NCBI RefSeq assembly: GCF_014117425.1
Contig: NZ_CP059725.1
Coordinates: forward strand, 2,108,001 to 2,172,000
DNA length: 64,000 nucleotides
Direction: 5' to 3'
Origin: Bartonella sp. HY038
Lineage (GTDB): Bacteria > Pseudomonadota > Alphaproteobacteria > Rhizobiales > Rhizobiaceae
Part shown: one piece after another, positions 17,427 through 27,581 of the stretch
How the letters are laid out: every line of letters starts with the position of its first letter
Position numbering within the stretch: position 1 is the stretch's first letter
Notes under the pieces: model-generated
What the model saw: only the letters and a program-made list of their open reading frames with translations
Database searches by the model: none
Told to the model about the DNA's origin: nothing
Program-made: the position numbers and the translations under genes

Positions 17427-18725
17427 TTAAAACAACGATAATTGTACGGGCGATTTTATTGGTGGCTGGAAATTTTCAAATGAAAGAGGAATACGACGCT
17501 TGCCAATGTCTAACCTTTGACATGTTATAGCAAAGCGGCGGGCAACCAGTTCGGCAAAGGGGCCTGTGCCGCGCATCCGGCTTTGCCAATCGGCATCATA
17601 ATCTTTGCCACCGCGCATGGATCGTAAAATTGAAATAATTTTACGATAGTGATTGGGATATTCGCGCAAAAGCCAATCTTTAAATAAAGGGGCAACCTCA
17701 TAAGGCAAACGCAGCATGACAAAATCTGCGTCATGAACACCAGCTTCTTTTGCAGACTCTAATATATTTTCAATCTCATGATCATTTAAACCGGGAATAA
17801 CCGGCGCAACCAAAGTAGAAACCGGTATATTGGCTTGATGCAATTGCTTTATAGTTTCAAGGCGGCGCTTTGGCGTTGCAGCTCTTGGCTCCATTGCCCG
17901 TGAAAGCCTACTATCCAATGTGGTAAGTGAAATACAAACCCGTACCAACCGTTTTTGCGCCATTTCGCTTAAAATATCAACATCACGCAAAATCAAAGCT
18001 GATTTTGTCACAATACTTACCGGATGATTGACCCTATTTAAAACGGTCAAAATTTCTCGCATAATCGCCCATTTTTTTTCAATCGGCTGATAAGGATCAG
18101 TATTCGTACCAATGGCAATGATTTTCGGTTTATAGCCAGCTTTTGATAATTCCTTTTCTAGCAATTTTGCTGCATCAGGTTTTGCAAAAAGCTGTGTTTC
18201 AAAATCCACCCCTGCCGACAAGCCCATATAAGAGTGGCTAGGACGGGCAAAACAATAAATACAACCATGCTCACAACCACGATAAGGATTGATAGAGCGG
18301 TCAAACCCAAGATCAGGCGAATTGTTGCTTGTAATAATATTGCGAGCTTTTTCAATTTGAACAATTGTTTTAAGCGGTGCTATTTCTTCATCATTTTGCC
18401 AGCCATCATCAAAGGAACAAACTGATTTATCTTCAAAGCGCCCTGCAGGATTAAGCCCTGCTCCACGCCCTTTTATACGCTTTGCTTGAAGCCGCATATT
18501 GCTATCTTCAATAATATCGTTAGCGTGCGCTTGGCGACCAACGCCAAAGGCAGCCTTATCAGCCTTGGCAAGATTATCAGCAAGATTATGATTAATCCGA
18601 ATTTTTAACATTGCACCACTGCCAAAAACTTGCTGAAATGCCATAAAGCAAATGAGCAACCATACTTGATTGAAATAGCTTAATAAATAAATGGCATTTA
18701 CTTGCCTATAGGCATAGCTAAACAT
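17427..18725 (-). CDS. PA0069-family radical SAM protein (SplB-like)
   Basis: The 4Fe-4S-binding CxxxCxxC is present as CEHGCIYC, preceded by DRSINPYRGC as in the PA0069/SPL-like family. The family N-terminal motif KGRGAGLNPAGRFE is also present. The conserved SIVTKSALILRDVDIL and PVIPGLNDHEIENIL segments follow. These proteins cleave SAM to a 5'-deoxyadenosyl radical, but the substrate of this family is not established. The ATG at 18725 has AGGGA upstream but yields a hydrophobic N-terminal stretch; ATG at 18611 (MLKIRINHN) may be the real start. Confidence 0.88.
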   Translation of the reverse strand: MFSYAYRQVNAIYLLSYFNQVWLLICFMAFQQVFGSGAMLKIRINHNLADNLAKADKAAFGVGRQAHANDIIEDSNMRLQAKRIKGRGAGLNPAGRFEDKSVCSFDDGWQNDEEIAPLKTIVQIEKARNIITSNNSPDLGFDRSINPYRGCEHGCIYCFARPSHSYMGLSAGVDFETQLFAKPDAAKLLEKELSKAGYKPKIIAIGTNTDPYQPIEKKWAIMREILTVLNRVNHPVSIVTKSALILRDVDILSEMAQKRLVRVCISLTTLDSRLSRAMEPRAATPKRRLETIKQLHQANIPVSTLVAPVIPGLNDHEIENILESAKEAGVHDADFVMLRLPYEVAPLFKDWLLREYPNHYRKIISILRSMRGGKDYDADWQSRMRGTGPFAELVARRFAITCQRLDIGKRRIPLSFENFQPPIKSPVQLSLF

Positions 18726-18893
18726 CCATTCCCTGACAAAAATACAATATCAAAGATTAAAGAACATATCAAGAACATTATTGCAAAAATTATTTTCATT
18801 ATTTAATTTGAGTATTTTTATCATGTTTTATTTGTCATTGTGAAATATTGCCATTATACCAATGCTGACAACAATATTTTGGGTAGGTGCAAA

Positions 18894-19757
18894 ATGGCAA
18901 ATATGGACACAAAAGCCAGTTCTAAAAATGCAAGTGAAACCGCAAAAATGTCGGGGTACAAAATCATACGTAATAGCATGACAATTACTGAGATTACAAA
19001 ACCGTTTGCTTCAGTGATACGTGTAAGCGGCATTGTCAAAGATCCAAACCAAGATCAATGGTTACAGGAAAATAATGCTGTCCGAATTGAAATGGATGCC
19101 ATTGGTAGTGCAAAGCCAATCACCCGTGTTTACACCATTCGTGACTATTATGCCGCAACCAATATTGCAGAAATCGATTTTGTAGTTCATCACGGCCAAA
19201 GCTTGGCTATGGACTGGTTGAGCAAGCAAAAAATTGGTGACACGATTTATCTTATGGGGCCAAAGCAGCATTACATGCCTGATTATAAAAATGGTCATGA
19301 TAATATGTTTTTTGCCGACGATACGGCAATTCCTGCGCTATTTTCTATTTTTAAAAATTGGCCACAAGGTTTAAAAGCCACAGCCTATATTGATTGCGCC
19401 CATCAATCCGCAATAGACGAATTACCGAAGATCGCAGGTGTAGATTATAAAACCTTTATTCGTCAAGATGATTGTGCTGCCGGCACTTCTGGTTTTTTAG
19501 TCAAAGAAGCTCTTTCCATCAATCCAACCACCAAAGCCAATCTTTGGATCGCCTGCGAGCGTGAAGAAGCGCGACAAATACGCGACCACTTTTTAAGTGG
19601 TGGGCAAGTGGCGAAAGCCGACATAAAAGCGATTGGCTATTGGAAGCGCGGTATGACATCAAGCATTGTAGATGAAAAGCGCATGGCCCATTACATAGAC
19701 CTTACTGCACAAGGTAAAGGTATTGAACAATTTGATGAGTTCGATGTAAAAATATAA
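18894..19757 (+). CDS. Siderophore-interacting flavoprotein, first copy
   Basis: This is a ferric-siderophore reductase-like protein of the SIP family. It has an N-terminal FAD-binding barrel with the RVYTIRDYY flavin motif and the DFVVHHG strand, a central linker, and a C-terminal NAD(P)-binding-like lobe ending in the family motif IGYWKRGMT. It is expected to reduce ferric siderophores in the cytoplasm to release iron. ATG 18894 has AGG seven bases upstream and was preferred to an earlier frame opening at 18840. A second SIP gene follows 76 bp downstream in the same direction. Confidence 0.87.
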   Translation: MANMDTKASSKNASETAKMSGYKIIRNSMTITEITKPFASVIRVSGIVKDPNQDQWLQENNAVRIEMDAIGSAKPITRVYTIRDYYAATNIAEIDFVVHHGQSLAMDWLSKQKIGDTIYLMGPKQHYMPDYKNGHDNMFFADDTAIPALFSIFKNWPQGLKATAYIDCAHQSAIDELPKIAGVDYKTFIRQDDCAAGTSGFLVKEALSINPTTKANLWIACEREEARQIRDHFLSGGQVAKADIKAIGYWKRGMTSSIVDEKRMAHYIDLTAQGKGIEQFDEFDVKI

Positions 19758-19833
19758 GAGACAAATACAATATTATGCAGCTATAATAGCGGTAAAATCA
19801 AGCAAAATAGAACAAAAATTTTTAGGAAAAGTC

Positions 19834-20592
19834 ATGACCCAAGAAAATGATACAGCACCGCATATTGAGCGTGTACGTCACGAAACCAAACGCCGCATAT
19901 TGAAAGTTGAAAAAATTGAAGATGTAACCCCCTTGATGCGCCGGGTATTCGTTGGTGGGGATGATCTTACTGGCTTTGTTTCAGCAGCTCCCGATGATCA
20001 TATCAAGCTATTTTTTGGCGAGAATGAACTAACCCAGCAAAGCCGCGAATATACACCACGTTTTTATGACGAACAGGCCAACCTATTAGCGATTGATTTT
20101 GTGTTACATGATGCAGGACCAGCAAGCACTTTTGCATTAAATGCAAAACAAGGTGATGAACTTGTCATTGGCGGTCCACGCGGTTCAGCCGTTATTGGCG
20201 GCAATATTAATGCCTGGCTATTAATCGGCGATGAAACGGCTTTGCCAGCCATTGGCAGACGGGTTGAGGAAGCCGCTGAAGGCACGGACATCACCGTTAT
20301 TGCGACGGTTGCCAATGAACAGGAAGTGCAAAAATTTAACACCAAGGCCAATGTAACCTATCATTGGGTTTACCGCTCGGTTGAACTTGCTGATGAACCC
20401 AAATTTCTGCTTGAAAAAGTTAAGGAACTAAGCTTGCAAGAACGGACATTTATCTGGATTGCCGCCGAAGGAAAGGTAACCCGCCATTTACGTATGTTCT
20501 TTAATACCGAACGTCATGTGCCACTTAACTGGATTAAGGCTGCAGGTTATTGGGTAAAAGGCTTTGCCAATTCTAAAGAAAAATTCGATTAA
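19834..20592 (+). CDS. Siderophore-interacting flavoprotein, second copy
   Basis: This 252-residue SIP-family protein has the flavin-binding SREYTPRFYD motif (canonical RxYTxR), a DFVLHDAGPAS strand, the NAD-site GGPRGSAVIGG and the C-terminal AAGYWVKG. The domain order is the same as in the preceding gene, but the two are clearly diverged, so this looks like an old tandem duplication or two functionally distinct reductases. No siderophore receptor or ABC uptake genes adjoin. It is followed by a terminator shared with the convergent L,D-transpeptidase gene. Confidence 0.9.
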   Translation: MTQENDTAPHIERVRHETKRRILKVEKIEDVTPLMRRVFVGGDDLTGFVSAAPDDHIKLFFGENELTQQSREYTPRFYDEQANLLAIDFVLHDAGPASTFALNAKQGDELVIGGPRGSAVIGGNINAWLLIGDETALPAIGRRVEEAAEGTDITVIATVANEQEVQKFNTKANVTYHWVYRSVELADEPKFLLEKVKELSLQERTFIWIAAEGKVTRHLRMFFNTERHVPLNWIKAAGYWVKGFANSKEKFD

Positions 20593-20637
20593 GCCACTTT
20601 AAATGCAAAAACAAAGCTGAAAATTGATTAAACATGT

Positions 20638-20678
20638 AAAAAGGGCAGGAAAAGAAAATCTCTTCCTGCCCTTTTATT
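20638..20678. terminator. Bidirectional terminator between SIP gene and L,D-transpeptidase gene
   Basis: A long stem AAAAGGGCAGGAA / TTCCTGCCCTTTT is separated by about 11 bases, with A-rich and T-rich flanks on either side. It lies between two convergent genes and can stop transcription in both directions. Confidence 0.85.
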
Positions 20679-20695
20679 ATACAATTTTTTGTATC

Positions 20696-21409
20696 TTAGC
20701 GCACGATAACTTTAGCACCTGTACGCACACGGGCAAAAAGGTCAATCACGTCTGGATTTGCCATGCGGATGCAGCCAGCAGAAACCGATTTACCAATGCT
20801 TGATGGTTGGGTTGTACCGTGAATGCGATAGTAGGTATCAACATTATTTTGGTAAAGATAAAGTGCGCGTGCTCCGAGTGGATTACTTGGACCACCATCA
20901 ACACCATTTTCAAACTTCTTATAGCGTTCTGGCGCACGCGCAATCATATCCTTGGTTGGAATCCAACGCGGCCATTTACGTTTTACTTTAAGATCTGCTT
21001 CGCCTTGAAAACCAAGACCGGCGGCACCAACACTCACACCATAGCGAATAGCTTTGCCATTGCCAGCAATGAAATAAAGATAGTGATTGGCTGGCTCAAC
21101 GATAATTGTGCCAGGCGCTTCGCGTGATGGATAAGCAACAACAGTACGCTGGAATTTTTCAGGGATAACACCATTAGGAATTGGTTTAATTTTAAAGGGT
21201 TCATCTCTATCAGGGCCATAACGCTCATCAAGCGACTTATTTCCTTCAATAAAACTTTGTGGCTTGATGGTTGTTTTAGTCGTTGGCTGTCCATCAACTG
21301 TCGTTGTACCAGTTGTCGTACATGCCCCCAAGCCAATTGCTAATACACCTAAAAAGAGAGTGCGAAAAATCGTCGACCTGATTGGCCGTAAACCAATGCT
21401 ATTATGCAT
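20696..21409 (-). CDS. L,D-transpeptidase (YkuD) lipoprotein
   Basis: The protein has an N-terminal lipoprotein signal with lipobox LGAC (C30), a serine/threonine-rich linker and a C-terminal YkuD domain (about residues 90-237). The active site RIHGTTQPSSIGKSVSAGCIRM provides H197 and the nucleophile C213. Such enzymes form 3-3 peptidoglycan crosslinks or attach proteins to peptidoglycan, here probably tethered to a membrane facing the periplasm. The ATG at 21409 has AAGGA six bases upstream. It is monocistronic and oriented away from the ddl-ftsQAZ operon. Confidence 0.92.
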   Translation of the reverse strand: MHNSIGLRPIRSTIFRTLFLGVLAIGLGACTTTGTTTVDGQPTTKTTIKPQSFIEGNKSLDERYGPDRDEPFKIKPIPNGVIPEKFQRTVVAYPSREAPGTIIVEPANHYLYFIAGNGKAIRYGVSVGAAGLGFQGEADLKVKRKWPRWIPTKDMIARAPERYKKFENGVDGGPSNPLGARALYLYQNNVDTYYRIHGTTQPSSIGKSVSAGCIRMANPDVIDLFARVRTGAKVIVR

Positions 21410-22062
21410 TTTTTGTTCCTTGATTATAAAGTCAATTCATACGCAAAACATTTATTCGTAAATGTGCATAAAGCAGCTTTAACAAAAGATAAAGCTCAAA
21501 AAGTCATATTTATCACTATTTGTAACAAATATTAATAAAACTCTAAAAATTAGATATATTCTAATATCGTAATTTACTGATTTTTGATGAAATTAACCTT
21601 TTTGGGTAGGAAAAATATCAATCACAACATAAACAATCTTGGGTTAAGCATTCAATGGTGAAATATAAAAAAGATAATTTCATTAAGACTAATATTAAAA
21701 AAAATTATCTTAGATCTATATCTGCTCTAATAAAAACTATTACGCCAAATCGACTGCTTTGCTGTCCTTTTTTTACAAAATAATAAAAGACTTTTCGATA
21801 GTGCTTTAAAAGACGCAGATTGATAACGACTTTCTAAAAAATACAAAAAAAAATCAAAAAAAATTTTTGAGTCTTTTCAGAAACATGAGTCATAAAAACC
21901 GCCTTTGGCAAGCTTTGCCAAGCTAAGGGGACTTGTTTTTACAGCGCCAGTCTGATTCTTATGTTAACCATAATTACATATTTGATTCGTATCATGAATC
22001 TTTTGGTAATTGATGATTCAAAACTGTAATTTTTACTGTGCATAATCTGTAGGGGATTTAAG
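21410..22062. other. AT-rich intergenic region upstream of ddl
   Basis: No coding frame is supported in these 653 bases. A-tracts and T-tracts near 21840-21870 precede a short perfect hairpin (TTGGCAA gct TTGCCAA, about 21905-21921). The promoters of the divergent L,D-transpeptidase and ddl genes must lie here, but none could be placed with confidence. In other Rhizobiales murB usually occupies the position before ddl. Confidence 0.6.
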
Positions 22063-22983
22063 GTGAACAACAAACATGTTGCTGTGCTTATGGGTGGTTT
22101 TTCATCTGAGAGACCAGTTAGCCTGTCATCAGGCAATGCTTGTGCCGATGCACTTGAAGCCCTTGGTTTTCAAGTGACACGCCTTGATGTTGATACCAAT
22201 GTTGCTGATCACCTTGCACAACTTCGCCCTGATGTTGCGTTTAATGCGCTTCATGGTCCTTTTGGTGAAGATGGTACAATTCAAGGTATTTTAGAATTTT
22301 TGAGCATTCCTTATACCCATTCTGGCGTACTTGCATCAGCTCTTGCTATGGATAAAGCGCGGGCTAAAATAATTGCTAGCGCGGCAGGCGTTAAGGTTGC
22401 TCCGTCTCGGGTAATGGATCGCCATGATATTGGTACTATTCATCCTATTACCCCTCCCTATGTGGTTAAGCCCGTTAAAGAAGGTTCGAGCTTTGGTGTT
22501 GTCATCGTTTTGGAGGGACAAAATACACCACCCGCATCACTTAGCGCCCCAGAATGGCCTTATGGTGATGAAGTGATTGTCGAGCAATATATTCCAGGTC
22601 GTGAATTTACCTGCGGCGTTTTAGGCGATCGCATACTTGATGTGTGCGAAATTGTTCCTAATGCCAGCTATAAATTCTATGATTATGATGCAAAATATGC
22701 ACAAGGCGGATCAATTCACGTTTGCCCTGCTGAAATTTCACCAAATATTTACCAAAATATACAAAGAATGGCACTACTAGCCCATCAGGCAATTGGTTGT
22801 CGTGGGGTCAGTCGTTCCGATTTTCGTTTTGATGAAAAAACAGATGATCTCATCTGGCTTGAAGTCAATACCCAACCTGGTATGACGCCAACCTCCCTAG
22901 TCCCTGATATGGCTAAAGTTTCCGGTCTAACATTTGGTGATCTAGTAAAATGGATCGTGGAGGATGCATCGTGCATGCGCTAA
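22063..22983 (+). CDS. ddl: D-alanine--D-alanine ligase
   Basis: This ATP-grasp enzyme of 306 residues joins two D-alanines for the peptidoglycan stem peptide. The N-terminal [19 protein letters not shown] is the Ddl signature 1, [16 protein letters not shown] is the ATP-binding loop, EFTCGVLG follows, and the C-terminal [17 protein letters not shown] contains the Mg-binding residues. The GTG at 22063 has AGGGG upstream. ftsQ begins inside its last 13 bases, indicating translational coupling. It is the first gene of a ddl-ftsQ-ftsA-ftsZ block. Confidence 0.97.
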   Translation: MNNKHVAVLMGGFSSERPVSLSSGNACADALEALGFQVTRLDVDTNVADHLAQLRPDVAFNALHGPFGEDGTIQGILEFLSIPYTHSGVLASALAMDKARAKIIASAAGVKVAPSRVMDRHDIGTIHPITPPYVVKPVKEGSSFGVVIVLEGQNTPPASLSAPEWPYGDEVIVEQYIPGREFTCGVLGDRILDVCEIVPNASYKFYDYDAKYAQGGSIHVCPAEISPNIYQNIQRMALLAHQAIGCRGVSRSDFRFDEKTDDLIWLEVNTQPGMTPTSLVPDMAKVSGLTFGDLVKWIVEDASCMR

Positions 22984-23879
22984 ACAGCAATTTCAAGCAG
23001 AACTTGAGAACAGTACTCAAAAACCGCGTGATTAAATTTTCACGACGGATAAAAGGTATTGTCTTACGGTTTACGTCTGGACATATTGCTATACCGCGTC
23101 ATAGCGGCTCTTTTGCTGTATTGGCCTTATTAAGCTCCACAATATTTTATGGCACTTATGCAGGAAACCATAGTGATGATGCAGTAAAGCTTGCGACATC
23201 ATCCCTCGGCTTTGCCGTAGAAAAGGTTGACGTAAAAGGTAATTATTTTACATCAGAGATTGATGTGCTTGGCGCAATCGGCCTTGATGGCGATACATCT
23301 ATTATTGGCTATGATGTCGATAAGGTGCGCGATGAGTTGAAAGCTTTACCATGGGTAAAGGCTGTCACTGTACAAAAAATTTATCCTGATCGTCTCAATA
23401 TTATGCTAAGCGAACATCAACCAATGGCGCTATGGCAGCATAATGGTGAAGTTGATATTGTTGATAAGGATGGCAATGTCATTATTCCTTATCGCGCTGG
23501 ATTTAGCCGCCACTTGCCGTTGATTGTTGGTACTGGCGCCGAAAATACGGCTCAAGATTTTCTTAATGCGATGGATGAATTTCCAAACATCAAAGAGCGC
23601 GTTCGCGCTTATATTCGTATCGGTGACCGCCGCTGGGACATTGTTTTAGATAATGGCGTAAGGGTTAAATTACCAGAAGAAAATTTTGGCAAACGTCTCA
23701 CCCAAATTCTTGAAATGGATCAAAAGGACGGACTTTTGTCACGTGATATTTTAAGTGTTGATTTACGCCTTGATGACCGTGTCACGGTTGCGCTAACTGA
23801 TGAGGCATTAAAACGACGCACCGAAACTGTAAAAGAACTAGAAAAGCGTGAAAAAGCACGCAAAGCGGGGCGAGCATGA
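22971..23879 (+). CDS. ftsQ: Cell division protein FtsQ
   Basis: This bitopic inner-membrane divisome protein has a basic cytoplasmic N-terminus, one membrane segment ([18 protein letters not shown], about residues 46-63), a POTRA domain ([22 protein letters not shown] onward) with the conserved [17 protein letters not shown], and a C-terminal beta domain. FtsQ links early and late division proteins in the periplasm. The GTG at 22971 has GGAGG seven bases before it; an upstream ATG at 22950 in the same frame lacks such a site. It overlaps ddl by 13 bp and ftsA by 4 bp. Confidence 0.95.
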   Translation: MHALNSNFKQNLRTVLKNRVIKFSRRIKGIVLRFTSGHIAIPRHSGSFAVLALLSSTIFYGTYAGNHSDDAVKLATSSLGFAVEKVDVKGNYFTSEIDVLGAIGLDGDTSIIGYDVDKVRDELKALPWVKAVTVQKIYPDRLNIMLSEHQPMALWQHNGEVDIVDKDGNVIIPYRAGFSRHLPLIVGTGAENTAQDFLNAMDEFPNIKERVRAYIRIGDRRWDIVLDNGVRVKLPEENFGKRLTQILEMDQKDGLLSRDILSVDLRLDDRVTVALTDEALKRRTETVKELEKREKARKAGRA

Positions 23880-25204
23880 ATTTTATCGCCCACTTAAATG
23901 GTTCTTCATCACGTAAAACCCGGCTTTTGACGGTGCTAGATGTTGGCTCAAGTAAAATTGTTTGCATTATTGCTCGTTTACGCCCATTGGAACAAACAGA
24001 ATATCTCCATGGTCGCACCCATAGTATGGAAGTGCTTGGTTTTGGTATTCAGCGTTCGCAGGGTGTAAAGGCCGGCATTATAGTCGATATGTCCAAGGCT
24101 GAAGCAGCCATTCGTTTGGCTGTTGACAGCGCTGAACGTATGGCCGGCCTCATTGTTGATTCAGTGATTGTCAACTTTTCTGCAGGCAAGCTTAAAAGTA
24201 CACAAGTTAATTCAAAAATTGATATTAGCGGTGATAAGGTTGATATGCGCGATGTGCGCCGTGCACTTTCTGAATGTTCGAAATCAGCATTTGATCTTGA
24301 TCGTTATATTATGCATTCATTACCTGGCAATTTTAGCCTTGATGGTGAAGGCGGCATTTCTGATCCGCGCGATATGATGGGGCGTGAACTTGGTGCAGAA
24401 ATGCACATAGTAACGGCCGAAAGTGCGCCGTTGCGTAATTTAGAGCATTGTATCAATCGCGCGCATTTAAGTGTCGAGACAGTTGTCGCAACACCTTATG
24501 CAAGCGGCCTTTCTGTTCTTGTTGGTGATGAACCGCGCCTTGGTACCGCCTGTATTGATATCGGTGCGGGCACTACAACTATTTCGATATTTGCTGAGGG
24601 TCGTTTTGTCTTTACCGATATGCTGCCGATTGGCGCCAATCATATTACACTCGACATTGCTCGCGGCTTTACCATTCCGCTAGATGAAGCCGAACGCATC
24701 AAAGTGATGCATGGCTCGGCTCTCTCGGTTAGTGCCGATGATCGCCATATGATTTCCATGCCACCAATGCGCGACAGTAATGGGCAAGATTCAGGGCTTG
24801 CAGGTCAATATCCACGTGCCTTACTTGCACGTATTATTCGCGCTCGCGTGGAAGAAATTCTTGAAATGACAAGAGATAAGCTTACACAATCTGGCTTTGG
24901 TAGTTTGGTTGGAAAGCGCATAATTCTAACTGGTGGCGGTTCGCAACTACCTGGTATTGCCGAAGTTGGTCGTCATATTCTTAAGGGTCAATTACGCATA
25001 GGCAGACCGCTTGGTATTTCTGGATTGCCAGATATGGCAAGGGGCGCGGCGTTCTCCTCGGCTGTAGGATTATTAATCTATCCGCAAATTAGCGGAATGG
25101 AAGAATATAAGGTGCAGGGATCATCAAGCAATGCAAGTGCCAATAGCGGACATTTTTCCCGTGTTAGTCATTGGTTGCGCGGAGGACTTCGCAAAGGTTC
25201 TTAA
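23876..25204 (+). CDS. ftsA: Cell division protein FtsA
   Basis: This actin-like ATPase tethers FtsZ to the membrane. The phosphate-1 region is TVLDVGSSKIVCIIARL, the phosphate-2 region is CIDIGAGTTTISIF, and the adenosine motif is IILTGGGSQLPGI. The 1C subdomain lies between about residues 90 and 180, and a basic amphipathic C-terminal helix (RVSHWLRGGLRKGS) is the membrane-targeting sequence. Length is 442. The ATG overlaps the ftsQ stop (ATGA), and a 150-bp gap separates it from ftsZ, which has its own ribosome binding site and may have its own promoter. Confidence 0.97.
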   Translation: MNFIAHLNGSSSRKTRLLTVLDVGSSKIVCIIARLRPLEQTEYLHGRTHSMEVLGFGIQRSQGVKAGIIVDMSKAEAAIRLAVDSAERMAGLIVDSVIVNFSAGKLKSTQVNSKIDISGDKVDMRDVRRALSECSKSAFDLDRYIMHSLPGNFSLDGEGGISDPRDMMGRELGAEMHIVTAESAPLRNLEHCINRAHLSVETVVATPYASGLSVLVGDEPRLGTACIDIGAGTTTISIFAEGRFVFTDMLPIGANHITLDIARGFTIPLDEAERIKVMHGSALSVSADDRHMISMPPMRDSNGQDSGLAGQYPRALLARIIRARVEEILEMTRDKLTQSGFGSLVGKRIILTGGGSQLPGIAEVGRHILKGQLRIGRPLGISGLPDMARGAAFSSAVGLLIYPQISGMEEYKVQGSSSNASANSGHFSRVSHWLRGGLRKGS

Positions 25205-25354
25205 AAAAATTAGCTTGTAAGCTTGTCTTTTAACTTAAGCTTACCGGTTTTAGATCATGGGATGTGAAATTTGGTTTTGGAATGCCTTTTTCATATCTAG
25301 AAATAGTCAGTTTACCGCATTGGGCTTGCGGTTTAAGGTGAGAAGGAATAAAAT

Positions 25355-27238
25355 ATGTCTATTACTTTACAAAGACCAGAAATAGTCGAGTTAAAGCCAA
25401 AAATTACGGTTTTTGGTGTTGGTGGTGGCGGCGGTAACGCCGTTAACAATATGATCAATGCTGGTCTTGAAGGCGTTGAATTTGTTGTGGCCAATACCGA
25501 TGCTCAGGCACTTGCAATGTCACGGGCTGAAAAAGTTGTTCAACTGGGTGCTTCAGTCACTGAAGGTCTTGGTGCGGGTGCACGCCCAGAAGTTGGGCAG
25601 TCAGCAGCGGAAGAATCTCTTGATGAAATTCTTGATCACCTTAATTCTTCCCATATGGTATTTGTGACTGCCGGTATGGGTGGTGGTACGGGTACGGGCG
25701 CGGCTCCAATTATTGCACGCGCCGCCCGTGAAAAAGGTCTTTTGACGGTTGGTGTGGTAACCAAGCCTTTTTCTTTTGAAGGCCAACGCCGCATGAAGAC
25801 AGCGGAAGCTGGTATTGAAGAATTACAAAAAAGCGTTGATACGCTTATCGTTATTCCAAACCAAAATCTTTTCCGCATTGCGAATGAAAAAACAACCTTT
25901 GCTGATGCCTTCGCTATGGCAGATCAGGTTCTTTATTCAGGTGTAGCTTCGATTACTGATTTGATGATCCGCAAGGGTCTTATCAATCTAGACTTTGCCG
26001 ATGTGCGCTCTGTCATGCATGATATGGGCAAAGCAATGATGGGCACTGGCGAAGCATCAGGTGAAGGACGTGCATTAAAAGCTGCTGAGGCTGCAATTGC
26101 TAATCCATTGCTTGATGAAACATCAATGCGCGGTGCACGTGGCCTACTTGTTTCTGTTTCAGGTGGTAGCGATCTTACCTTGTTTGAAGTTGATGAAGCT
26201 GTTAACCGCATTAAGGAAGAAGTGGATGCTGACGCAAACATCATCTTTGGTGCTATTAATGATGAAGCACTTGAAGGCATCATCCGCGTTTCTGTTGTTG
26301 CAACCGGCATTGACCGCGCTGCACTTGAAGCTGGCTTGACAATTGAAAACTCTACTTCGGTACATGCTGTAAAAAAGCTTGAAGCGGCAGCTCCGGTCTC
26401 GACTCGACCAGTGCAGCCGCAGCCAGAATCCTTTATTGAAGTCATTGAGGCATTAGAAGAAGAAATGGCAGCGCCTATGGAAGAGCCATTTCGTCCACAA
26501 AGCCAAATTTTTGCAAGCGCGCAGCCAGCCGCACCAAATCGTGTAGTTGGTCAGCCTAATCTTGCAAAGCAACCTGCTCGCACATCAGCTCCCTTGCAAC
26601 CTATGGGGCAAACAGCAGCAACGCCGCCAAGTGTTGATACTGTTGCACCAAACCGCAGTGTAGCTCCAACTAGCCAAAATTTTAGCCAATCATTAAACCC
26701 ACAGCAGGGCAACATGCAGGCTCAACAGGCTAATGGTCAACAGCGTGCAGTTGCGCCACAACAACGCGCGCCACAACAGTCAATGCAGCAGGCTCAACAA
26801 CAGCCTATGCAACAGACTCAACAACAAGCTTCGTCGCGCATTCCTGAAATTGAAGCATTTCCGCCATCTTTGCGTATTAATGCTGATCAAAAAAGTAAAG
26901 GTAGCAACGAAAGCAATACACCACGCAGTTTGTGGCAGCGTTTAAAACAGGGTTTTATTCATCGCGATGACGAGGAGCCAAGCGCGCGTCTCGAACCTGC
27001 GGTAGCTCCAAAGCAAAGTGCTCCACAGCGTTCTAGCGGTCAAAATGCTCAACCAAATCAAATGGGACAACGGCCAAACATGGGTGACAATCGTCAGGCT
27101 CCTAATCAGGAACAGGCAATTTATACACCGCGCCGCCCAAATGAAGCGCAAATGCGTCCACAGCAACAACGCGCTGAAGCGCCAAGCGAAGATGAACAGT
27201 TGGAAATTCCTGCATTCCTGCGTCGTCAGGCTAACTAA
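25355..27238 (+). CDS. ftsZ: Cell division GTPase FtsZ, long C-terminal linker
   Basis: The tubulin-like GTPase core (about residues 1-320) includes the N-terminal [14 protein letters not shown] and the GTP-binding tubulin signature [14 protein letters not shown] long linker of about 280 residues is rich in glutamine, proline and alanine (repeated QQ, QAQQ, PQQ), and the conserved C-terminal peptide [13 protein letters not shown] binds FtsA and other partners. Total length 627 is long even for alphaproteobacteria, where linkers are commonly extended. AAGGA precedes the ATG by seven bases. A hairpin and then a terminator follow; lpxC, the usual next gene, is not present. Confidence 0.97.
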   Translation: MSITLQRPEIVELKPKITVFGVGGGGGNAVNNMINAGLEGVEFVVANTDAQALAMSRAEKVVQLGASVTEGLGAGARPEVGQSAAEESLDEILDHLNSSHMVFVTAGMGGGTGTGAAPIIARAAREKGLLTVGVVTKPFSFEGQRRMKTAEAGIEELQKSVDTLIVIPNQNLFRIANEKTTFADAFAMADQVLYSGVASITDLMIRKGLINLDFADVRSVMHDMGKAMMGTGEASGEGRALKAAEAAIANPLLDETSMRGARGLLVSVSGGSDLTLFEVDEAVNRIKEEVDADANIIFGAINDEALEGIIRVSVVATGIDRAALEAGLTIENSTSVHAVKKLEAAAPVSTRPVQPQPESFIEVIEALEEEMAAPMEEPFRPQSQIFASAQPAAPNRVVGQPNLAKQPARTSAPLQPMGQTAATPPSVDTVAPNRSVAPTSQNFSQSLNPQQGNMQAQQANGQQRAVAPQQRAPQQSMQQAQQQPMQQTQQQASSRIPEIEAFPPSLRINADQKSKGSNESNTPRSLWQRLKQGFIHRDDEEPSARLEPAVAPKQSAPQRSSGQNAQPNQMGQRPNMGDNRQAPNQEQAIYTPRRPNEAQMRPQQQRAEAPSEDEQLEIPAFLRRQAN

Positions 27239-27243
27239 TGGCA

Positions 27244-27280
27244 TATGTCGGCCTTTAAAACTCTTTTGAAAGCCGACATA
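27244..27280 (+). other. Stem-loop just after ftsZ
   Basis: TATGTCGGC pairs perfectly with GCCGACATA around a 19-base loop, starting 6 bases after the ftsZ stop. No T-run follows, so it looks like a 3'-stabilising or processing hairpin rather than a terminator; the terminator proper lies about 130 bp further on. Confidence 0.6.
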
Positions 27281-27408
27281 TATCATAAAACGCATACAAC
27301 TGATCTTTTGATCCTTACGAGAAAATGCGGATTGATAAACTCACATGCTTTTGTCTTTCGCAAGGTTTGCGAATAAAAAAGCAGCCAGCCCAAATTCCTT
27401 CTCATTAA

Positions 27409-27436
27409 CCCACTGGTTTTCCAGTGGGTTTTTTTA
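27409..27436 (+). terminator. Rho-independent terminator of the ddl-ftsQAZ operon
   Basis: The perfect stem CCCACTGG / CCAGTGGG with a TTTT loop is followed directly by a run of seven to eight T. It lies about 170 bp after ftsZ on the plus strand. Confidence 0.88.
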
Positions 27437-27514
27437 TGCTTTTAAAAAGCAATTTTGTATTTACTTAATGATATACGATTTTAAAGGAAACGATCAACCC
27501 GATATCAAACAAAT

Positions 27515-27550
27515 AAAAAGCCCGTAAAGGATAAAACTCTACGGGCTTTT
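27515..27550 (-). terminator. Rho-independent terminator of the RTX-like gene
   Basis: The inverted repeat AAAAGCCCGTA / TACGGGCTTTT around 13 bases lies 32 bp beyond the stop of the RTX-like gene. On the minus strand it is followed by a T-run; it could also back up the ftsZ terminator. Confidence 0.85.
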
Positions 27551-27581
27551 AATTAATGATAATCGATTTTAAGATATTCAA

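Noticed and set aside
21410..22062. Possible small RNA or hidden gene upstream of ddl
   Set aside because: Only A- and T-tracts and one 7-bp hairpin were seen, with no known RNA motif and no convincing reading frame.
25933..26445. A 170-codon minus-strand frame opposite ftsZ
   Set aside because: It is entirely inside the conserved ftsZ GTPase core; serine/alanine-rich antisense artefact.
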